Below, piece by piece: positions 8,848 through 17,827 of a DNA stretch of 23,875 nt (positions are counted from its first letter, which is position 1; the number at the start of each line of letters is the position of its first letter). A program made the translations under genes and the position numbers. The notes beneath the pieces are model-generated. The model did no database searches, had not been told where the DNA came from, and worked only from the letters and a program-made list of their open reading frames with translations. The DNA comes from Rhizophagus sp. LPA8_4_AMF (lineage: Eukaryota > Glomeromycota > Glomeromycetes > Glomerales > Glomeraceae): positions 1-23,875 of the forward strand of contig JADRCO010000983.1 in the NCBI GenBank assembly GCA_021464525.1. The letters are read 5' to 3'.

Positions 8848-9426
8848 CTTTTATTAAATTTTGAAAATTTTCAACTCTACTTGTAATGGAAGTTGCTATC
8901 AATATGATTTTGGGAATTAAACTTGCTAATATATGATCATATTATTTTTGTAAATAGTAATTATATAGTAATATCAAAACTTTAATTATCTAGTTCAGTT
9001 AATCCTTTAGTAATAATTATTTTTTATTGATACTCTTCTAATAAATAAAGAATATCTTTTTTTTTCCACACAATCAAATTGAATGAGAAAAAAAAAAATT
9101 CTTAATGGAATTATCCTGCTTGTGAATTTTACATTATTGTATATACAATACACTAAAATTTGGATTTAAATTATCAATCATTGCCAGGATATCAAAAGTT
9201 TGATTTTCATGGTACAATGAAATTATATTGTGATTTTAACTCATATCAAGTTTTATGCATCGAGAGTCATATTTGTTAAGCAAAGAAAATGTAATATCAA
9301 TAAGTTTTTTAAATAATGGTCTAATGAAATTTATTTCATCATCTGTTTTTTTTTACTTAATATAAAGTTACTTTCATACCGCTAGACTACTACTGAATTA
9401 TCAATTGAAAAAAATTTTTTAATATA
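8848..9426. other. Intergenic region downstream of the third F-box gene
   Basis: No gene was seen. AATAAATAAAG at 9040-9050 is a candidate polyadenylation signal for the F-box gene. A T run at about 9056-9065 and an A run at about 9089-9099 face each other. The rest is AT-rich and unremarkable up to the inverted-repeat element at 9427. Confidence 0.5.
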
Positions 9427-9623
9427 CAGTCAACCTCCTTTATAGTCACACCCCTCGGGACCGAAAAAAAAGGGTGTGATTATAAAAAAAGTCATATGTT
9501 GTGACTATAGAGGAGGTTTTTTTAATATGTTTATTAGTACATTGGGCCAAAATATGGTGTGCTTATAAAGGGGAATTTTATATGATGTGATTATACAGGA
9601 GGTGACTATATAGGGGTCGACTG
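9427..9623. mobile_element. Short TA-flanked inverted-repeat element (pogo/Tc1-like MITE)
   Basis: The left end starts CAGTCAACCTCCTTTATAG and continues TCAC. The reverse complement of the right end starts CAGTCGACCCCTATATAG and continues TCAC. This gives terminal inverted repeats of about 22 bp with a few mismatches. TA dinucleotides lie immediately outside both ends (9425-9426 and 9624-9625), as expected for Tc1/mariner/pogo insertions. At 197 bp there is no room for a transposase, so it is non-autonomous. Inside lie further copies of the subterminal word GTGNNTATANAGG, beginning at about 9476, 9501, 9559 and 9587, with the last at 9602 in the right arm. The copy at 9501-9519 is a better inverted match to the left end than the true right end is. 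Confidence 0.8.
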
Positions 9624-9625
9624 TA

Positions 9626-10255
9626 CTACGTCTGCATTAGGTTTACTTTTTTATAAGGAATTATTAAAAATTCATGCTGGCGAAAATTAAATGTTGAAAA
9701 AATTTCATGCTCATTCCCTCATATGAAGCACGATCAAATTTTTGCTATTACGAACGGTATTTAAAAAGGATTTTAATTCACATAATGTATTGAAGGCACA
9801 ATAATGACGTATATATCTTTAACTTTCAATTTTTCTAATCATACTCTAAAAGTTGTATATATTGCGGAATTATTAATAATGGACTACGTCTCTGGATCGA
9901 TCATAGCGGGAATTTTTTTTTCGATATATAGTTTTGGACCCCGAACCATCTATGTATAGGCCACATATGAGCCTGTAATTTAGGACCCTTGAACACCATC
10001 ATTTTTTCATTCAATTATTATAATAAAGAATTATAATTTGCAAATATAAATTTTTTTTATTTGTTGGATAAAAAATGTAGAAATAAGCTTACATGTGCAG
10101 AAATAAAAAAAAGCTAGATGATTTAGAATAATATGACGGTCTAATCTAACGAAAATATGTTGATGTGTGAATCAGATACTGTATACAAAATTGAGTTTTT
10201 ACATTATCATTAAGAGATAAGTAATGTCTGAAAAGTTAAAAAAAAAAATTCCTTC
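9626..10255. other. Intergenic region between the MITE and the unknown gene
   Basis: No gene is supported. Two related words occur near 9935 (TTTGGACCCCGAAC) and 9980 (TTTAGGACCCTTGAAC) in direct orientation, which may be remnants of a degenerate repeat. The rest is AT-rich and probably includes the 3' UTR of the minus-strand gene at 10256-10900. Confidence 0.45.
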
Positions 10256-10900
10256 TTAATTGTTCCAAACATTGAGAGCGTCAAAAAGCTTATGTAAAGG
10301 TTCCTTTAAAAATATCATGTCTGGGGGAAAAGACGTTTTAAGTTTAAGTTCCGCCTGTTCTCGAGTTTGCCATTTATTCATATGGAATTCGTGGTTACTT
10401 TTAATTTTCATCCATATCAACAGTTCGTATTCACAAATTGACATGTTAACTTCTTTTAAAATGGTTTCCAATTGTGAAATAGATTCTCTTTCGCTTTTAG
10501 CGTAGTTCATCAATTCTTCCTCAACTTTCCTATAAACGGCAAATTCTACTATTGCCCGTTTTAACTTCGTTTTTAAAGCAAGATTAAAATACTTGATCCA
10601 ATCACGATAATCTGACAAGGTGTTTTTATTTTCTAATGTTTCTAGTAATTTATCCATTAGAATTAAAATGTCCTTAGTAATAGAGTTCTGTTCTTTCATT
10701 ATTTCAAATAATTGGTTCACATTATTCTTTAAGTCTACTATATTAATTGCAAGATCATCCAGATATTCTTCACGAACATTACGTTCCATTTCTTCCAATG
10801 GATTTTCATTATCTCCATTTTTTTCTAATACAGGTTTATAGAGTTTAGGGTTTTTAGAGCTCTTAACATTGAATTCGGACCTTGCAGCCTCAATATCCAT
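10256..10900 (-). CDS. Unrecognised helical protein (214 aa)
   Basis: I do not recognise this family. The frame is open for 214 residues from ATG at 10900 to TAA at 10256-10258. Composition is ordinary for a soluble protein: charged, rich in Glu, Lys, Leu and Asn, with no signal peptide, membrane segment or zinc motif. Residues about 45-110 (IVDLKNNVNQLFEIMKEQ onward) and about 125-165 look like amphipathic, possibly coiled-coil helices. A tryptophan-containing C-terminal part follows (WMKIKSNHEFHMNKWQTREQ). Overlapping plus-strand frames at 10260-10505 and 10620-10841 look like its shadows. A cluster of TGACA/TGTCA words lies about 195-230 bp upstream of the start. It may be a lineage-restricted gene, or one exon of a longer one. 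Confidence 0.6.
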   Translation of the reverse strand: MDIEAARSEFNVKSSKNPKLYKPVLEKNGDNENPLEEMERNVREEYLDDLAINIVDLKNNVNQLFEIMKEQNSITKDILILMDKLLETLENKNTLSDYRDWIKYFNLALKTKLKRAIVEFAVYRKVEEELMNYAKSERESISQLETILKEVNMSICEYELLIWMKIKSNHEFHMNKWQTREQAELKLKTSFPPDMIFLKEPLHKLFDALNVWNN

Positions 10901-11597
10901 AGCTTTTAGAAAAAAAAAGGTGAAAATTATTAGAGCGGGTTTATTATACTGATGTGGATTATATATTATTTGGTAGGTCTCACGATTACGTGCACTACCC
11001 TATTAATCATTTTTTTCGTGTACTGATAAATTACTTTTTTACTATTTTTTGCTGTATCAGTATTGTGTCATAACAAGCAATGGATTTGCGACATAATGAC
11101 ATGTGACATGTCAAAATGTCATTTTGTCATTTCATAATCATGATAGACCTTCTGTAACTTAGTTCGCTTTGAGAAATAAAAAAATATATTCGACTTTTTT
11201 TTTAGTCATAAGTTATACTTTAATAAATTTTCGACAGAGCTCCATTAAAATTAATGTAATTAACTGTTAAACTTATTTCCGATACTTCTTTCTCATAAAT
11301 ATATATACGACCAAATTATTTTACCCAGAAGAAACCGGATTATGAATAATATGTTAGTATAGGTACAGTAGTTTAGAATTAATGCAGAAACACCATTTCG
11401 TTTGTAAACTATATGTAATTTATTTACTGCATCAATAAAGAATTCAAGCTGAAAATATATTTTTCGTGGGATGAGACGTATTGTGAATAAAAAGTGAGAC
11501 CTAAAGTCCCACCTGGGCAAAATGCATTTTAAATGAATCGCGTTCTATGTGAAAGGTGTTAACAAATATGTAATCCGAACTTGATTCATTGAAATAA
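10901..11597. other. Intergenic region upstream of the unknown gene
   Basis: No gene is supported. The main structure is the TGACA/TGTCA cluster at 11097-11129, listed separately. A minus-strand open frame at 11293-11520 gives a 75-residue hydrophobic peptide with no recognisable features and is not called. Confidence 0.45.
11097..11129. promoter_or_regulatory. Cluster of five TGACA/TGTCA words
   Basis: TGACA or its complement TGTCA occurs at 11097-11101, 11104-11108, 11109-11113, 11117-11121 and 11125-11129. The middle two form the perfect palindrome TGACATGTCA. TGACA is the core recognised by TALE-class homeodomain proteins. The cluster lies about 200 bp upstream of the minus-strand gene ending at 10900. 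Function is inference. Confidence 0.4.
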
Positions 11598-11895
11598 CGT
11601 GTCATCGAGTTCCTGGCCAAGAATGCCGAGATTAAGGCCGAAAATGCCAAGGTTAAAGCTGAAAATGCTAAGCTAAGACAGGCTATGGGAGAGAATGAGG
11701 CCATACTTGCAAAATTAGAGCAGAGTGATAAAGAAAAGGCTAAACTCATTGAAGAACTAAATTGTGATGTCGGGAAAATCAAGCAGGAAACGAGTTGTTG
11801 TTGACGTTGCAACACAGTCTAGTATAGTATCTAATAAATCGTTAGAGGATAGGAGGACTGCTGATGAATTCTTAGTTTCGGTAAGAATAGGTTAG
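11598..11895 (+). pseudogene. Fragment of a coiled-coil protein gene, frameshifted
   Basis: The forward frame from 11598 to the TGA at 11802 reads RVIEFLAKNAEIKAENAKVK, then AENAKLRQAMGENEAILAKL and further charged heptad-like sequence. This is a strong coiled coil with an Ala-Glu-Asn-Ala-Lys repeat. A one-base shift near 11790 continues the sense as RVVVDVATQSSIVSNKSLED and on to a TAG at 11893-11895. Similar Lys/Glu/Asn coiled-coil modules recur in many Rhizophagus proteins as I recall. There is no ATG in the proper place and no continuation, so it is a remnant. The minus-strand frame at 11501-11815 is its antisense shadow. Confidence 0.6.
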
Positions 11896-12054
11896 TGATA
11901 TGATGAGTCAGAGAAACAGAAGATTGTGCATGGAGAGATAACGTGATCAACTGCGGAGACGAACATTTTTATTAAAAAAAAAACTATTCCGTAATCTATC
12001 TTCTAAAGTGGTTACGTGTCAATCTTTTGGAAACTAGGCGCAGTCTCCGATTGA

Positions 12055-12588
12055 CAGAAAAATGTCACGTTCACGTGATTTTGAAGCCGATCAATTTCTA
12101 AGCTAATTATCAATACTTAACGTCATTTTTTCTTTCATGTAATATCAATAATTTGATAAATTTTCCCGTACTAGAATAAAAATATCAAAAATCTCGCATA
12201 TTTGTTAGCGTTATCATAAATCCATAATATGTTTAAATGATTCTTATATTTTATTGAGAATAAATAATAATAATAGTAGTAAGAAATACTATCTCTCGCT
12301 TCTCTTACTTAGATGACATCAATAGCACTTTCATATATATATTATTATTCTTACTTTATTGTATTTTAAAAATAATACCCGTAAAATATAACTGATAATT
12401 ATAAATTAATAATAAACGATATGACGAACCATAAATAAATAAAATAGAGTAGTTAGTTGCAATAAACTATAAAAGTTATTCGTTCCAATTGTAGAAATAT
12501 AAAAAAAATATTTTAGGTATTTTACCGATGCTTTATCATGACTTTTAGAAATGATTGCATAAAATCACGTGAACGTGACATTTTCCTG
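12055..12588. mobile_element. Inverted-repeat element with 28-bp arms, possibly a hAT-like MITE
   Basis: Positions 12059-12082 and 12561-12584 are perfect 24-bp reverse complements. Extending outward to 12055 and 12588 gives 28-bp arms beginning CAGRAAAATG with one mismatch. Inward, similarity continues with gaps (ATC, ATTTCTAA). The arm contains TCACGTGA next to a second CACGT. The interior is AT-rich with no gene and is about 480 bp long. The CAG terminus and size would suit a non-autonomous hAT-like element. The neighbouring 8-bp flanks (CCGATTGA and CGGATATG) match only partly, so a target duplication is not established. An alternative is two copies of a regulatory site in opposite orientation. 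Confidence 0.55.
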
Positions 12589-13064
12589 CGGATATGGAGA
12601 TCGGATACGTTATTTACTCTTTACAAATCATGTAGCTAGGCTATTATAGTTTTTTTTATTTTATTTTTGTACGCTGCTGTTTTTTCTTTGTTGTTTTTAT
12701 TGATGTATTTAGGTAATTACTTTATTTAAGGTATGCTTAGTCTGGTGCTTTGTGTGTACATGGTCATTAAAGCGATGACGCCGATGGCCATATTAATAAA
12801 GATTACGTTTTAAAAAAAAAATAGAATTGTATACAATTGTAATTTTAATTTTTTTTTATTATGTGATATTTCATATTCGAAAATATTCAAAATATTCTAT
12901 TCATACATCTATACATCTTCGCAAGTTAGAATTCTCCATATATGCGAAGAAAAAGCTAAAAATTCAGCTCAATAATTTAAAGAACAATTTAAAGAACGAA
13001 ATAAACATAAGTTATTATTACGATTTATAATTATAGTGTATAATTAACAATTATATTGTTAACA
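12589..13064. other. AT-rich flank between the inverted-repeat element and the LINE
   Basis: No gene is supported. A 67-codon open frame at 12827-13030 encodes a low-complexity Ile/Lys/Tyr/Asn-rich peptide typical of chance frames in AT-rich DNA. The stretch ends at the LINE target site. Confidence 0.5.
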
Positions 13065-13081
13065 ATTATAGTAGTAGTATA
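13065..13081. repeat. Target-site duplication of the LINE, 3'-side copy
   Basis: ATTATAGTAGTAGTATA occurs here and again exactly at 22191-22207. The two copies bracket the retrotransposon. The bases just outside the matches differ. A 17-bp duplication fits endonuclease-directed, target-primed insertion. The last base may belong to the A-rich tail. Confidence 0.85.
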
Positions 13082-13101
13082 TTTATTTATTTATTTATTT
13101 T
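13082..13101 (-). repeat. 3' tail of the LINE, AAAT repeats
   Basis: On the element's sense strand its last bases are a run of about five AAAT units. Short tandem tails instead of pure poly(A) are known at the 3' end of several LINE clades. The tail abuts the target duplication. Confidence 0.85.
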
Positions 13102-13261
13102 ATGTCACATAGGAGGAGTACAAAGAAAAAGTAAATACATTCAATAAAGAATAAAAACTAATCTATAGACACCTTCATCTAGTAAAAACCAGATCCTTGC
13201 TTGGAAACAAAAAAAAGAAAAAAAAGAAAACCACAGCTGAGCGACCCATCGTCCAAGGATG

Positions 13262-13299
13262 CCCAACTCCCAGAACCCGCTGAACCCGCTGACCCACCC
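13262..13299 (-). promoter_or_regulatory. Guanine-quadruplex motif in the LINE 3' UTR
   Basis: On the element's sense strand there are six GGG tracts separated by loops of 1, 5, 6, 4 and 4 bases (C tracts on the plus strand at 13262, 13269, 13276, 13285, 13293 and 13297). This satisfies the usual four-tract quadruplex rule with tracts to spare. It includes an imperfect 9-bp tandem repeat, GAACCCGCT on the plus strand. Mammalian LINE-1 3' UTRs also carry G-rich quadruplex tracts, reported to aid retrotransposition. A parallel role here is inference. Confidence 0.7.
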
Positions 13300-13745
13300 A
13301 GTAGTAAACCGCCCTCGAAACCAACCTTGTAACGATAACCCACCACGTTGGAAACTATCCAACGAAAAAGACAAAATAAAAGAGAAGAAAAATTCAAAGG
13401 ATAACAACCCTAAAAAGGGCGTAACGAACCAAGCACTAGGTACTAAACATAAAATAAAGGATGGTGTGTAATAGGCACTGTAACCGGAGTAGATAAGACA
13501 TTGAGCACATGCTCAAATAACGAACCACTATGTAAAAAATTACAGGACGAAAAAAGGATAAACAGATAATTAACGTCCGATTTGAAATTTCTAAAATCAA
13601 GTTCCGGGCAAGTATAAGTAAAAGGAGCAGTATGTCGTCTGCGATGTGGCGAAGCAGTCGGGACATGATCGTCATCGGAGAATAGGTCGGGTGCACATGA
13701 CAACACACGTTTCCGACGATAGCGCGTAAAGTCTGCTTTACAGAT

Positions 13746-16018
13746 TTAATGTTCTGATTTCCATGCTTTCCATGCAACGGAGCGTTTCTTCCACAACATG
13801 GATTTACTAAGAGTGGCGACCTGGTCCATGAAAGCCAATAAAGCCTTATTTAACGGGCGACCTTTGGAAAAATGTTTGCGAAAAATAGAGTACAGATCCT
13901 TGGTGACATAACCACGCAAAAGTAAAAGCAGTGAAGGAGGATACAAAGTAGAGGAAGAGATGATATGCGCGGGGTGCAAAAGCCAGCGGAAAGTGAGGGA
14001 ATACTTGATCGAGTCCTTACAAGTCAAGGTGATTAAATCACCGTCTGCGGTAATGATATCTTGTAAAATTTGTAATAAAGTTCTGAAACATTCTTGAGTG
14101 GAGTGGAAAAGGGCAGAGCAAGTCCAAAAATGAGCATTAGAGTCAGCCGAAACGGCACAACAAGGGCAAGAAATATGTCCTTTTAATAAATCAGGGTAAT
14201 TTCGGTTTAAGATATCTAAAGTAGGCAACGAATTAGTTGAAGTCTTAATTAACCAGGAAAGCATCTTTGAGATTTCCAAAGAGGCTCCTGTAGAAGTACG
14301 AGACCGAGTGAACCAGTTATGTGTTGCAGGCCAATGGATAATGGCCATATCGCGAGAAGAATTATTCAGACTAAGGGCTGAATGACTCAAGTGTGTTTGA
14401 AGATGGACACTATGGAGTATTGAGCCTGTGGCTTTACGGACGTTACGATCCAAAGGAACTTGTGAATTCCACATTAAAGTGGCAGTTTGACGTGGCAGCT
14501 GACGGTGAGAAATAGTAGTGACCTGAGTAGAAGAACGACCTTGTCGTGCAAGGTCAGCCTGGTCATTGTAAGCGATACCGGTATGAGCTTTGACTTTCAC
14601 GAAAGTAAGAGAAAGTTGCAGGTCGTTAACAATATGGTAAATGGCTGTCCATAAGATGTTGTTACAAATTTTTTGGTATTTTCTGGTCGACAAAAAAGCC
14701 AACTTGGCGGAGGTCCGATAAGTTTGTATAACATTAAGAGAATCTGTATAAATGGTGACGTTACAGGAAAAAGGGCAGACTAATAAAGCAGTAAGCACGG
14801 CCATAATCTCAGCACGTGTCGAGGAGGCAAAAAATTCGCAAGCACCGGAAAAAGTGATTTCATGAGAAGCTGAAATAGGCGTCACCCAACCATAACCCAT
14901 TTCAAACTCCGGAGAAGAGGCGTTTGGATTGTAAGAGCCATCTGTATAAAAGGTTAAATCAGTATTCATTTTGAGCGATGAGGCTATATCGGTAAGTGCT
15001 ATCTTAACATTGGGTGAAATAATTAATTGGTTAATAAGTGAAGCTGAACGTGAAGCCACGATCGGAATATTCGAAGGTAGAACAGAAGATGAGGAAGGTG
15101 AAGTAAGAAAAGAAGCCTGGGAAGGATTCTGACATAAAAAGTCATTGTAAGCTAATGTACGATAATGTTCATGATTGTGACGTAAAAATTTAATATGTCT
15201 AATATTAAGTGAAGGGTAAGATGAAAGTAATGTTCTAAGCGCTTTACCAGGCAGCGCATTAATTATAAAGGGTTTTGATAAAGCTACATTAATAATGCAA
15301 ACGGGTTTCATAGAACCAACAAAATAATGGGGATTGTGTAAAGTACATCCAGGACACGGGTAAATGGCATTAGGCCTAGAGTGAGGCGAGAAGGAGACGT
15401 TTGTAGTTGTTGCAAAGTTGTACAGAATCCAATGTTCCATATATAATGTAGGTGTTGTGTTATGGAAGTGATTAGATGATAAAGCACGGCCGTAAACCAG
15501 CCCATTAGAATGAAGAGACCAGAATCCCAGCCAGTGAGCAGCACGACCTTTGTATTGAACTGGCTGGTTAGACGGAGCGATAGGTTTTATACGTATGACC
15601 CTAGGGTTCTGCACGATGGGTGACTCAAGCCGAATATTCAAACGGCCAGCAGGAGTTAAAGTGAGATGTTCTTGTAAGAAGATGTACCAGCGAGGGCAAC
15701 GCTCACATTTGTTTTGTAAAGAGGATTTGATCGCAGCATAGTCTTGTAAATAACCTGAGTCAACAGTAATAATTTGGTCCAAAAATAGGATACCCTTTGA
15801 GCGCAGACTGTCTAAATGTGAAAAAAGATATTTAGGATGTATAACATAGTGTGCTATAGGAAAATTACCACCTAACGTTTGAAATGAAAAATTCAAAGAA
15901 GATGAAAGGTTGTAAAACCAAAAAAAGGTTAATAAAGATTCAAGACGAGAAAAACGTCTCAGAGGATAATCAAATAGAGATAAAAATTTAAAGGGATCAG
16001 AAGGTAAACAAAATTTTG
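13746..16018 (-). pseudogene. LINE ORF2, part 3: RNase H and CCHC zinc finger
   Basis: This is the C-terminal third of ORF2, in a different frame from the reverse transcriptase because of an indel near 16012 in an A/T homopolymer. Its frame is readable from about 16018 (LPSDPFKFLSLFDYPL) to TAA at 13746. A ribonuclease H domain has the expected acidic residues: FYTDGSYN (about 14935-14960), STRAEIMAV (about 14805), IYTDSLNV (about 14745) and KAHTGIAYNDQADLAR (about 14540-14595). It would remove RNA from the RNA-DNA hybrid made at the insertion site. Downstream, CPCCAVSADSNAHFWTC fits C-x2-C-x8-H-x3-C, the C-terminal zinc finger common in LINE ORF2. From TTG at 15896 to the stop there are 716 codons without a break. 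Confidence 0.9.
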
Positions 16019-17827
16019 TTGTGAAAGTAACATTAAAAATTTAAAAGTGTTCGACGTAATAGGCGAATTAGCTTGAGCAATAAACAAGGAAGCTTGCGCT
16101 TTGATTTGATTGTCAAAAATATTAATTATATGAGGGTAAATCGGTCTATGAAGGACTGAAGAATATAAATTTTTGGGGCAATGAAGTGAACGTTTTAAAA
16201 TGGAACGTAAAGACGCGTTAAATTTCGCGCACATGTGAGAACTAATAAAAAAGTTTTGAGAAAGATATTCAATTTTTGGTATAACGAGTTTGTTGATGAT
16301 GTAAATAATGTGATCATGGGTCAAACGTTTTTTACCCAAGAAAAATTTGATATAATTAATTGTTTTTTGAATTTTTTTGATGGCTCCTATATTGGAGTCG
16401 TTAGCGCTGATGTGGACTTCTAGGATACGAGTTGAGGTGCCCCAGGGTAGGATTTTGATGTCGACATGTTCAGAGCCAAAGGTTAAGGTATAAGTTTGTC
16501 GTGCACAAAATGCTTTGTTATTGGAAAGGATCATGCATTTCTTCTTGTTAATTTTAATGTTCGTGAATGAATAAAAATCATCAGCGATCGCTAAGTTTGC
16601 TTCTAAATTAGAAAGGTTGTCGGTTAACCATGTAGTATCGTCTAGGTAACCTAATAATTTGTGGTCTAAAGTGGCACTATGTAAAGTTGAAGAGCTATTG
16701 ATGGGTAAAGCCGTAGGGATGGAGGATGTATACAAGACCCCTGCAAAATTGGATTCGTTGATCCGTTGGAACATTGGGTCATAGTAAATGACCCATAATA
16801 GTGGGCAAATGCTGTCTCCTTGGTCGATACCAGTAATAATATCATATGGATCCCCAAGCCAATCCTCAAACAGAACTCTGTTGGAACGGTTGGTGAAAAG
16901 ATGAATAATAAAGGCAATAATTTTTTCCGAGACACATATACGTTGTAAGGCGAGACGTAGAATATCTATATTGACGCGGTCATAGGCTTTAGAAAGGTCT
17001 TGAACCATAATAAAAAGATCTTTTTTAAGGGTGTTGGCCGCGGTAATAGTGGCTTGAAGGTGAAAGATAATTTCCATGCAGGACGAGCCTTGAATGCCTG
17101 CACGATTGTTGTGTTGAAGTATCGAGTATTCAGAAAGATATCTGTTTAGACGCGAATTAATTAGTTTCGACAATATTTTCCTAAAACTGTCTAGCAGAAC
17201 TATTGGACATGTTAGGCTGATATCGTTATCCCACCATTCAGGTTTAGGGATCGGATATAAAAGGGCTTCTTGCCAGGAACTGGGAAGGACTTGATTATCT
17301 AAAATATAGTTAAAAAAAGTTGCCAACTTCGTGAAAAAGAAAGGTGGTAGTTTTTTGATAAGGTCATATGGTATGCCTGAAGGACCAGGCGCTTTGTGAG
17401 AGGGAAGAGAACGAATCGTGTCCATTAATTCGTCAGTAGATATAGGGTGGCTTAACATATCACTTGCGTCAGAAGGAATTAAATTTCGTTTTGGTTGATA
17501 GATGGAGTGCCATCCACTAGGTAAGTCTTCAATAGAAGGGTAAACCGTTGATAATGATTGTGCCAAAAGAGAATGGCCAACTGTCTGAAAATGTAGGTTA
17601 GTTTTGTGTTTAATGACGTCTGGGTTATTGGAGTATTTAATACTGTCATCTTCATAGTATTTGATGCGATCTAAAGTGATTCGCTTAGGAACTCGTTCTA
17701 GGATGGAGTTTAACATGCGAGACTGGTTGGAAACTAGGTCATCATTGCGTCTGTTGATAAATTTATCTATTTGTTGTAGGTTCCAAGCTGATCTATCTTT
17801 GTTGATAACGTCTTGGACATTGTTCAC
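15959..17827 (-). pseudogene. LINE ORF2, part 2: reverse transcriptase
   Basis: This frame of up to 622 codons carries the reverse transcriptase fingers and palm. Motifs in order: LPSHKAPGPSGIPYDLI, LTCPIVLLDSFRKILSKLI, QDLSKAYDRVN (catalytic Asp, near 16990), GIDQGDSICPLLWVIYYDP (near 16820) and GYLDDTTW (catalytic Asp pair, 16637-16642). The segment usually reading RPIxLL has Cys in place of Arg, explainable by one C-to-T change in a CGT codon. The GIDQGD and LLWVIYxDP signature resembles LINE families I associate with Rhizophagus. The frame joins the endonuclease part through a one-base shift near 17844 and the RNase H part through another near 16012. The last 20 or so codons before 15959 are out of frame and not native. 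Confidence 0.93.

Noticed and set aside
11293-11520. 75-codon minus-strand hydrophobic frame
   Set aside because: No recognisable feature, no paralogue in the window, and length compatible with chance.
11501-11815. 104-codon minus-strand frame rich in Ala, Ser and Phe
   Set aside because: Antisense of the coiled-coil fragment: its repeated AFSAL units are the complement of the Lys/Ala/Glu/Asn repeats.
12827-13030. 67-codon plus-strand frame
   Set aside because: Low-complexity Ile/Lys/Tyr/Asn peptide in AT-rich DNA without supporting context.
13141-13777. Several overlapping frames in the LINE 3' UTR on both strands
   Set aside because: They overlap one another and lie after the ORF2 stop. 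The plus-strand proline/asparagine-rich frame is the complement of the G-rich tract.
15959-17827. Frameshifts in ORF2 as programmed frameshifting
   Set aside because: Both breaks are at simple base runs without a clear slippery site, and nonsense codons elsewhere show general inactivation; LINE ORF2 is normally continuous.
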